Below are positions 52,181-63,000 of a stretch of DNA of 64,000 nt, in pieces. This stretch comes from Acanthaster planci (lineage: Eukaryota; Echinodermata; Asteroidea; Valvatida; Acanthasteridae), in the NCBI RefSeq assembly GCF_001949145.1, contig NW_019091417.1, positions 535,243 to 599,242 of the forward strand, given 5' to 3'. Every line of letters begins with the position of its first letter. Position 1 is the stretch's first letter. The position numbers and the translations under genes are program-made. The notes beneath the pieces are model-generated. The model made no database searches. It was not told the DNA's origin and saw nothing but the letters and a program-made list of their open reading frames with translations.

Positions 52181-54090
52181 ATACTTCTTTTTTTATCTCA
52201 TAGGTTAAGTCATTAAGTCTCATAGGTTTGTGTACAGGGGCATCATGCGTTGTCCGTATGGAACTCTCTCCCTAAATTTACAAAACGAAACGTTTTTATT
52301 TGGAGTTAAACCCTGTCGCCCTGAGTTCAAAAATGGCATGACGTCTGCTATTTCCCGGCGCTGACCATTCATTACATTAAACAGAAAAAGGATTAGTCCA
52401 CCGAAAGAATGTCTCAAAAGACAGACGAAACTGTCCCGAGTATACCATCGAAAACAGTCTTTCGTTCTGTTTGACTAAAATGCTCATACATTACCAGCGA
52501 TTTTGATTACTCTATTCAGAGGCTGACAGGTATCAGGGGCGGATGCGGGAATTTTTTTTTTCGGAGGGTGTCACGTCGGAGATTTTTTAATGTCTCCTTT
52601 TTGCAGACAAGCGGAAACCCAATATGCACCCGAAAAGGCTCAAGCACCGACTCACAAACCCGAAACTATACCTCCGGCAAATTCTAACGCAATCCTTCCT
52701 TAACTCTGAAAGGGCCAGCGGCGTATTCAGCTTTTGGCCGGGGGGCAAATTAAAAAGCGAATGCGGCTTCGGGCTCACTCCACTTGATGATAGGAGTAAA
52801 AAAAATCGAAAGCCTTACGGTCCCGACATCTTTGCCTTTATTTGCTAGTTAGAGTTCTTGTGTTAATATCTGATAAATAAATATACCAATTACTTTCTTT
52901 CCTACTCACCTATGATGTTATCTTAAGTAAAAGAAAATAATAATAACTTAAAATCCAGGGGGGGGGGAGTTGCCCACTCAGTCTGTCCCTCACCTGATAC
53001 GCCACTGACCAGGCCTATTTTGGACCTTCCAGTTTCTACAGCCGGGGAGGGAGAGGGCTATAATTAAGATCTTAGCTGTCCCAGGCGCCTGATCTATTTT
53101 CAAACATGCATATAAAGACATAGAGTATAGCTTGACTCATTATAAAGACATAACGAGTGCAGCTTAAAGTTTCAATTCTACCTGACGCATAGGGCTTTAT
53201 TGTAACCATAGTCATTTGAAGTTCTTCCCAGATCTCACGTGTGTGACCCACGTGCACTATAAAGCACAGCAATGGGAAAAAGTTAATATCAGGGGCTGAC
53301 CGTCTCGGGGAAAAAAACCCAGCCTTTCGTGATAACGGCACCAGCTATTTCCGTTTGGATACAAGTTGTATCAAAACGATCGTAAGACGTTACTACAAAA
53401 CTTCTAAAGGCATGATGATCACCAAGACAATAACGCATGGCGATACCGAAAAATGTCTGCGGTGGATTCTGCCCCAGCTCTTTTTAGCGGTAAAATCCTC
53501 AGCACCTTTGTACAAATCACTTGCCGATTTAAATTTGAAAACTGACAATGAATATGAACAAAATATAACACTTGAGTCAGAAGGATGGATCTGAATTACA
53601 GCCCGAGGGTTTTATTGGTTAGTTTGGGGGAGAGGATGTTTCAAAGCGGAACGCCCGAAGATAGAGCAGCCGCGGTGTGCTAGTGGGAAATGCTTGGTTC
53701 ATAAAATTCAGGTAAAATACATTTTTTTCCTGTGAGAAACAGTTTTTGAGTTCTTCCCAAAACTAAATATTAAAGAAAAATTCCTAACGCGGAAGGACTT
53801 TTCCCAGTGACAGAAAAAACAAATCGTTGACTTGATGGGCTTGAAAAAATCACTGTAAAGCAAATTCAAGTACGGCTATTTCAGATAATTTTCCAAAATT
53901 CCATCAAACAAAAAATTAGTAGAACACGTACGTGTGATTCAAAGTCGAGACTGGGGAGCAACACGGGGAAATGCCCGCATTTCAGTCGTTCAGTTAGTTT
54001 TTTATGCTCGTTTCCTTTTAAGCCTGAGTTATGAATATGAGATATATTCAGTAGGTTTTCATCAAATTGCCAATTTTCCAGATATCCAAC

Positions 54091-57000
54091 ATGGCCGGGA
54101 ACTGGTTTTTCCTCCTGCTAGTTCCCTTGTATTTGGCTGCATCTTTGTGGAGCCAGACGGTCTCATCAAATGTGGCCGATAGTGCTTTGGGGGGCTCTGG
54201 AAGTCCGGTGAAACATGAAGGTATGAGATCCAGTTATAAAAAAGACAAGGATCATAAGAGAATCTCAAACCGCATCGAAGGAAATAATACACAGTTGACT
54301 CTGATTATAAAGACCAATGTTATAACAAAATACTGTTATACAGAACAAATTTTGAGGATCCCACTTTCTTGAATTCTTATGTTTTTCTTTCTTTTTTTCA
54401 CTCCTCTTATGACAAAGTCCTGTGTATAACAAAGTACCTGTAATTTGTCTGATCCCTGCAACTTTGTTACAAGAGTCGACTGTATTTACTTCGACTTCCC
54501 ATCTGTGCAGCAGAGTGTTATGAATTTCCACAGTAGATCAATACACGCACATTATTATGGTACTCCAACCAGAGTGAACCTTGCACTGCATGTGGGGGCC
54601 TACATGTACATCATCAAACATCTTTTTCTCCGTCTGAATCACATGAGATTTGGAGCACATGCAATGTGCTTCCATGGGGTGTTTTTGTACCAGAGGACTC
54701 TTTACTTGCAAATTATTAAAGTTACATTTCAACAGTCTTGCTCAGCACATTTCATAGAACCCTATGGCAAATGATCCGACAGAACTTAGAGTAATCATCT
54801 GTTTAAATGTTTCATCTAAATCTTTTCCTATAAAAGTCAATTGCTAGAAGTTTGACTGAAGATATTCCATTCTTCACAAAAAATCTTTCAAGGTATACGT
54901 GTGTCAATTAGGTACACTAATGTGTCACTACATCATCGATTTCTCAATAGAAATACCCGTAACTGCAACCCTGGATGAACTTATTGCCAGAATTAAGAAA
55001 TCAGCCGACCAAATCATGAAGCAGAAGCTACAAAGGACAAAGGAAATCTACAAATTGGGTGACATTCCTTCTCATCACAGGACAAGACGATCCATTCCTG
55101 ATCAGCTGTCTCGAGTCCAACATCGTAAGTTGAAATCACATGCATCTAGTAAATCAATGTAAACATATATTTTCGAAAAATGTAAAAAGCCAGTCAATTC
55201 AATATTTCTTAAGAAGTCATTGATTGGTGTTCCAACATGGCAAATATTAGTAAACAGTATAGCACTCGTACATGTACCCGTGAACCTAACAATTTAATAA
55301 AAGGTTTTCATTTCCATTTTGTTTGAGTTTTGATCCGGAGCATATTCCTTTCCCCTACAAGACAGGATACCTTTTTAATTTTTTTGAAGCAAAACTTTTA
55401 CCACTGGAAACTTGAGCTTTGCAGTGAATGAGAAACAAATACCGAAATTAAGACACGACTGAACTTTCTGACGACTTTCAAATAGCCCACTACATCTGCA
55501 CAAAGGAGAAATGATTTTCGCACAATTAAAAAGTACAAGTTTTTGATAATTTCACAGGACAGCTACATACTTTGCAACAATACAAATTCATTCAGCCTTG
55601 GATGACACCTTTCCATCTACGCCCAACAAGATTTTAAACACGGATCCACAATTGTGCTCCTCAAGGAACTTAAAGAACATTCCTAGGTCCATGTGATAGT
55701 CTCGACCACCTCGGACAGCAAACTCCTTTTCCTCAAACCCACTAAATTTTCTGAGGTCAGACACGGGAGTCAACTGACCCTTTCCATCACAAAATGGGAA
55801 GTCTTCCCGATGCTTGCAAGAGATCTTTTTCCAGTTCATTCTTCGGAGGCGGTTCCAGAATTCCTCAGCAGAACTTTTCTCCCCCTCAATGCAGATGATG
55901 CCTGGCTTTCCAGGGAGACAAAACCCTGTTACCGGCAGCTCTGCACCCCAGTCTAAGATATCCCGTCTTTTGAACTTGCTGTAGATATGATGACTATGAA
56001 TCCAAAGTCTTGTAAATGTGTCATCATGTTTTGTTTTCTTGGACAAGTTTGATAGACTTTTGTCTTTTGATGGGGAGGGAGGTTCGACATATTTGTAGGT
56101 ATTTTCTCTAATCCATTGGATTGCTTCACCGATGCAGAGCTCCCCTCGGTCCAAACTTAGAATGTGCTCAGCAACGTCATCATTCAGTCTCTTCTGCTGC
56201 TGGCGTGTAAACAATGGTGCGTCTGATCGAACCAAGACCTCTGGGACATCCTGTGGGTACATTTCAGGAAGAAGGCAGATCACATGCAGATCACACTGCA
56301 AAAAAATGACAATATGGGAAAAATTCAGATTTCAGGCAAAAACTATACACTGTACCTTGAACATGTACTGTACACACATACTCACATACATTTGTGTATA
56401 CATGTAGTACATTAAGTAAATATAACAACGTATTCTAGTATCTGCTATTAAATATTTATTTAGGTGAATGAGTATCTACTTGTACCCTGAGAAAATGTAA
56501 CTCTCGTCCTGATGCTCATGTGATCAGGAAGGATAAAATCACAAATTTTCTGTTACCACAATGATGAGTGTGAGGCTGGAGTTATTTGGCACTTGGTTGT
56601 TTTTCTCCAGAGAACTTCAAAAGGGAATAATATATGTTGGCCGCAATCTGTCCAGCTGCATCATAATATGGGTGATTCACGAAAGTGCATCTCAAAGAGG
56701 TTGCAACGTGTTGGCCAATCATGATGCACGAAATCTGTCGGCCCAATGCGCATTTGGAAAGGGTCGACAGATTTTACGCATCGTGATTGGCTAACGCGTT
56801 GCAAACTCTTTGAGGCGTGCTCTTGTGAATCACCAGTATTGCCAGATCATGCTGCACAAGTAGTCAATCCTGTAGTAACTTTTGCTCCCTTCTTTTGAAA
56901 CAGTATTTCACAACTATGAATCTGAGAGAAAAGGTGATTGGTAGATGGTAAATAATCAGCAAATTGTGCAATCAAATTAAGCAATCACACAGATCAACCG

Positions 57001-60000
57001 ACTGCCCAATTTCTGCTCATGTAACTAGGAGTAGCAGGTTTGATGAGTAGTAATGGTTTAGTTTTGATCTGCATGTAAGAGATGCACAGGGGATGGTTTA
57101 GTTGCTTAAATGAGGTAAAACTTTTGGACAACTTCAGGTTATTCAACTTCTAATACAAGGTATGTATTAACATGAAATTAACTCAGCAGCCTCTGGAAGT
57201 TTTCCTTTTGCATTGAGGTGACTTGGTTTTATTGGGCATGTTGGGGAGGGTGCTAAAAAAATGTAAACTTGTAACCATGGTTACTAAGTTTGGCAGTTAA
57301 AGACACAAATGCATGTGTGTATGTCGTGCATCGTACATTACTGTACGTAGCATTGCAGTTTATCACGGTCCTAAGTAAATTAGGCCTGCATAATTCAGTA
57401 ACACTAACAACATTTATGACTCAGTCTCTGTCAAGTGATGTCTGCCATCACTATTTAAGTAAAACTCCCAGACCATGCAGACCACCATGTGGACGTTTCA
57501 TAAATTTCTTCATAATTTACCTCAGGTTCTTCAACCTTAATTTTGATTGTGAAGGTTATTTGACGATATCCCTCCAGTGCTGTAGCTGTACTGTCATGAC
57601 TGTAGCCTTGGTCGCTGACGATACTGCGTGCTTCAGAAATGACACTCGGGTCATCAACACAAAACTCTTCGTTAGGAAACATACTCTGAAGCATCTCAAC
57701 TTCCGAAAGCTGAAGCTCAATGAGTTCCCTTTTCTCCATTTCAAGCTCACCTTAAATCGATCATTACACTCAGAATCAATTTTACACTTTCTGCTTCGGA
57801 ATTTGGTCACCCATGCCATTCGTCAAATCCAACTAATCATGGGCGCCGCCATCTCATACTCGTTCAATTGTGAGAAAATTATTACACTTTCTAAGCCTCA
57901 ACTGTATAAATGGGAACTTTCTGATAAAACTTTTAAATACTATAGACCATTAAAATATTATTCCACTTTTCAGACATATTCTCCCAAATTTTTAGTTAGG
58001 GCCTAGCCTACGTTGAATCCTTATCTCTTTGATTTTAAGAAGAAAATGTAAAGCGCCACCAGTAGTTCATAAAAATTTATTAAAAATATTCATAGGGAAG
58101 GCGTGACTAGATGATCGAGCAGCTCGCAGCGCGATGTTTACTCATTACTTCATGTACTTGGAGTTGGACAGTGTTTAACACAGCATAGCCTACATGTATG
58201 TTCTACATGTAAGATCTTAGGGGTAAGCCCCACGAATGAACATAAAAATCCCTTAAAGGTTTTAGAAAGGCAGCCTCGCAACTGCTCGGAACGGACGCCA
58301 CTTGTTTTCCCTAGACTATTCACGTGGAGATGCCGCATCGCGTGCTGCCAACTAATATGTACATGTATACCTGACAGAGGAATTAGAATGCAACATTAAA
58401 AACTGTTGAAAATGTTTCTTGTACTTTTTGGATTTTCCTGCAGATATACCCCACATATTTGCAATGCACGTTTGTAATGACACACATTATAAGGCCAAAC
58501 ATGTAAAAGAATTTTAAACATGTTAAAGAGATATTGAGCCATTTCATGAAATATAGTGAGTGTTGATCCTTGACATATCTCAGACTGATTTTTATCAACA
58601 CCATTAAACCCTACTAAATTCTACACTTTGAATATCAACTGGACTTTTGGTTAAGCAATGAATGCTGTGACAGAATCAAATCATGGCAAACCAGATTTTA
58701 AGTTTGTGAATCTGGCTGTAAAAAACTTTTGCAAGCTAACGACCATCAGGAGGGCCATTAGTTCAGTGCTGGCTTCATATTTTATGTGTTTCACATTCTT
58801 GCAAAAACCCCGGTTGCAAGAATATGATTTTTTTTACGTGAAGAGAGGAAATAAATGAATTTTCACTGCTCGATAAAGGATACTGCGTATTTGCTTACAA
58901 AAGATCATTGACTAAGTAATCCATCAGACATCTCGTTTCCATCACAAAAGCTCACTGGCTTTCCAGTATACGACCTTGAACAATAAGCAAAACTAATTTG
59001 AGGAAGGAAACATACGTGATGGTTTGTGCACCCGGTGCATAATTCAGGTGGCATCTGTATATGCCTAGGCCTATCTGGAACATTTCCCAGAAAGAGTTCC
59101 ATGTAAAACAACACTAATTTACCCTTGAAATTTTATAACAGTCATCAGAAAGTGATAACATATCCCAAAAAGTGAAATTTAGTGAGGCAAATTCCAAAGC
59201 ATTTACTTCGAAAAAACTTTGGCTATAGTAGAGTCCCTTAACATGGCACACTTCGACTTCCACTTAACTTTTCCCTCACAGCATTTGCCAAACTTTTTCA
59301 CTGAAAAACTCAAAACCCATCTGGTTAAATACTATGTACTATAACCCTTGTGATACAGGGAGGTGGACATTTGTGAACAATTTCAGTGTTCTGAAATTGT
59401 ATCCGAAATCCCAAAATGTTTGAGTCCGGAAATTGGGCTCGAATTCAATTGAGTGTTCCCGAATGTGGCACACTTAAAAAAAATTTAAGAAAATCGGACT
59501 AACATGTAAACATTTTCCAAGTTCTTTACGGTTGATAAATTCTTGTAAAGGATCGTTCCTTCTGCTCACCTACCCATCCATAAGCGTGTCAGAAAATTAT
59601 TTTCATATTTTTGAACACATTCTAAAAGTGTTTGTTTTGCACCTCAGAAAAAATTTGGAAAACCGGGTGAAAATAAAATTTCATCATGACCTTTTTAGCA
59701 GATACACAAAATTGAGATTTGTGAATCAGACTTGGTTTTTTTCAGACAAGTCTCATACATGTAGGTTTGTGCACAGCCAGTGTTGTAACGAGTCACTAAA
59801 TTTGGTGACTTGAGTCAAGTCATTTTAACATTGTAACCTGAGTTGAGTCATTACATGTACATGTAGGTCAGTCGGGTAAGTCGAGTTCAGTCACTGTGTA
59901 GTTGAGTTGAGTCAAGTACTGAAGCTCAAATCAATTTGAATCACATTTTCAAACAAAATAAGACATAACTACTTGTAAGTCATTTTTGGGGTATTTTTGT

Positions 60001-63000
60001 TTACGTTTAGACATACTGAAAATAGACCAGGGTGACGGGTACATGTATCTAGCCAACTAAAATTTTCCATTTAATTTTGTTGAGACTTGAGTCTTGTACT
60101 CAAGTCGAGTCTCCATGAGAGATTTGAGTCGAGTGGAGTCATTTGGTTGCAGAGACTCAAGTCGAGCCATTTACCCCTCAGGACTAGAGTCGAGTCGAGT
60201 TGCCCAAAATTGACTTGAGTCAGACTCAAGTTGAGTCATTACAAGTTTGGGGCATCGAGTGTTGTCTATATATAACTCTCTCCCGTTTTCCAACTGCTGT
60301 TGTTACAACAGCTGCTCAGTCATTGTCTTAAGCTGGGCTTTCTTAACATTTAACTTTTTTTTAAAGTTATGGGCAATAGCCTGGCTTAATTAATGTCATT
60401 CAAGTATACACTGTACAGGTATAGGACTCAGTGAATGACCTCTTAACATTTGGACATGTATTGCCGACCATATCTACATCTTAAAAGAGGTGACTCGTAG
60501 CATCCTAGTTGCTTAGACCACTTGACATGATAAGTAGGCCAAATGTTGAAAGACAACTGCTGTTGTTACAACAGCTGCTCAGTCATTGTCTTAAGCTGGG
60601 CTTTCTTAACATTTAACTTTTTTTAAAGTTATGGGCAATAGCCTGGCTTAATTAATGTCATTCAAGTATACACTGTACAGGTATAGGACTCAGTGAATGA
60701 CCTCTTAACATTTGGACATGTATTGCCGACCATATCTACATCTTTAAAAAGGTGACTTGTAGCATCCTAGTTGCTTAGACCACTTGACGTGATAAGTAGG
60801 CCAAATGTTGAAAGACCCTGAGAATAATGGGCTGAAAGCAGACCTGTAGTGAATTGTTATTGTGAGCATGATTTTAATGTGATATATTGAATTGATAGAC
60901 TTTGTCTAAAATTAAAGCTTGAAATCCTTGGTTAAATTTGGGGTTATTTGGCTTTTATTCATTAATTGTTGATACATGTATTACTTTCCTAATGGATTAT
61001 AAATTACACTGCCTCTGTGTATTCATTTCATTGTAGCTTTCTATGAATTGGTCAGCATTCAAACGTTGTCTGGTGCCAGCATACCCGGTTGTACTGATGT
61101 TGAGTCCTTTGCTCTATACAACAATCAGTACATTGTTGCAACCAATATCAGCTCGAGAGAACAAACAGTGCTATATAAATACAATGTAAGTACATGAAAA
61201 ATGAAAACTTGTGGCAGGTGATCTGTGAGCAGTGAACAAATGTGATTTAGTGTATTACATTTAATGTATAATCGACAAGAGAGATACATGTACAATTACA
61301 TTATTGTTCCAGTTCAGTTCTTGGTATCGTGAGATTATTTTAATATATACATGTACATGTATACATTTGTGCTAAAACTATCTCACAGACAGGGTTCAAC
61401 CATTTATAATCACAATTTCAAAAGAAATGTAATTTCCATTTTTTTTGTTCATTGTCATGTTCATGGAGGTAGGCTGTGTACAAGTAAGAGACTGTACAGT
61501 GGATGCTACAAGACAATACCGGCCTTGTATTCAAGTGCCGAAAAATGTATAAAACGTAATTATGGCAGGTGTACTCGCTTTTCCACAGACATTCTCCAAA
61601 TAGTGTTAGGGAAGGAGGTCCTTCATACTCTTCATCAGGTCTTCACCTGCCCTGTTTGGGAACCATCATTTTGGTTTTAAACCAAACTCCGAAGATTTTT
61701 TTATACGAGAATGAAGCGAAGGGATTCCAATAAGCCTTTTGCGAGTTGAATTTGAAAAAAAATCTGGTCCACTGAGTTCTTTAAGTTTACATGTATGTGA
61801 AAGTCACTGTTGCTACACCTCTTGATTTGGGGCAAGCTTTCCTTGTGTACTTAAAAGACGCCATGCCTCAATACACTGTTTTCAATGGATAAGGAGGGCA
61901 CAGAGGAGCCAGTCCTTCCAGAGATGGTCGCTATGCAAAAGCTAGCTCCGTATCAAAAGGCTTATTTGAAGCCTTATGCAAGCAAGCACATTTGTATGAC
62001 TGTTGAGTGAATACATAAAAACTGGTGCCAGATATTTCTTTTGATCGAGGCAACATGAAAAGGGTTTGGTAAACAGGTTGTTCCATGAAGCGGTCCATAT
62101 TGTTGAATTGCATGCTTTCACTGCCTTAGTTTTTGAACTCTCTCACTCACTGTAGAAAGTCACTACTTTTCTGACTTTTGTCTGACATTCTGCGCAAGAG
62201 TTTTTACCTTATTACCATTTTCACTCAGTGGCTTTGTATTAAAACTTTCAACACTCAGAATGGTACATCAACTGTGCTTGAAGTCGTGGAGACGGCTGAT
62301 GTTAAGGATGTGGCAGTTCTTCAAATGGAGGATCGAACCATGTTGGTTGTCATGGAAAGTAACTCTGGTAAAAGATTCCCATTTTGATTCTTCTGTTCAT
62401 TGTTTATAGTTAATGTCGCATCCAGCGTCTAAGATAAGCAGTGAAACAGCTCCACCACCTTTGTAGCTGAGTTACGATCAGAAACGTTTTTTGTGTCTTT
62501 TCATAGATACCGCAGGCCTGCCAACAGGCACGGTGATTTATGAGTTCAAAAATGCAACCCAACGCTTTCACTTCATCCAAAGAGTTTTCACCAACGATCC
62601 CAAGCAGGTTGAGGGCTTCTCACTGAATGGTGTGGAGTATCTGATTTTGGCTGGTGCCTTCGTGGAGAATGTTGGTGCAGGAATACAACGTAGAGTATCT
62701 GCTATACATAGATGGGAAGGTGCGTTCAGGACCTGTGTGTCACAGTTTGTTCTTCGACTTTTGAGCTGGATTAGTTGGCAGGGAACTGTATCTGACTCAT
62801 TTATCAATCAATATTTTCGCACTGTTACATCTCTGGAGTACCAAACTGTAAACAATATTCCTCCAACAAGTAACAAAGGCATTTTGGTAAGATCCTTACA
62901 AAATGTGGATTTAGTATCGAAATGGATGGCTTATATGTTAAGAATTGGCAACCAAAGTCTACTTTGTTTTAATCAATGTTTGAAGGGGTTTCGGCCTCTG

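Larger units (their letters stand above)
49214..54090. other. Divergent intergenic region between PGRMC and the EPTP gene
   Basis: The PGRMC start (minus) and the EPTP-gene start (plus) face away from each other, so both promoters lie here. I see no supported exon. Contents include two CAGGGGCGGAT-type hAT-like termini (about 49880 and 52537), a TTTG microsatellite (51330-51423) and one half of a dispersed repeat pair (about 52075-52180). A plus-strand stretch at 50654-50851 weakly resembles a retrotransposon C-terminus. Confidence 0.55.

Noticed and set aside
57290-58006. Long plus-strand open frame of 238 codons
   Set aside because: It lies antisense to the first RWDD2 exon and its promoter side, has no recognisable domain, and its composition looks like a shadow frame.
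59230-59345. LINE-like tail (FFTEKLKTHLVKYY)
   Set aside because: Only one short block resembles a LINE terminus; too weak to call.
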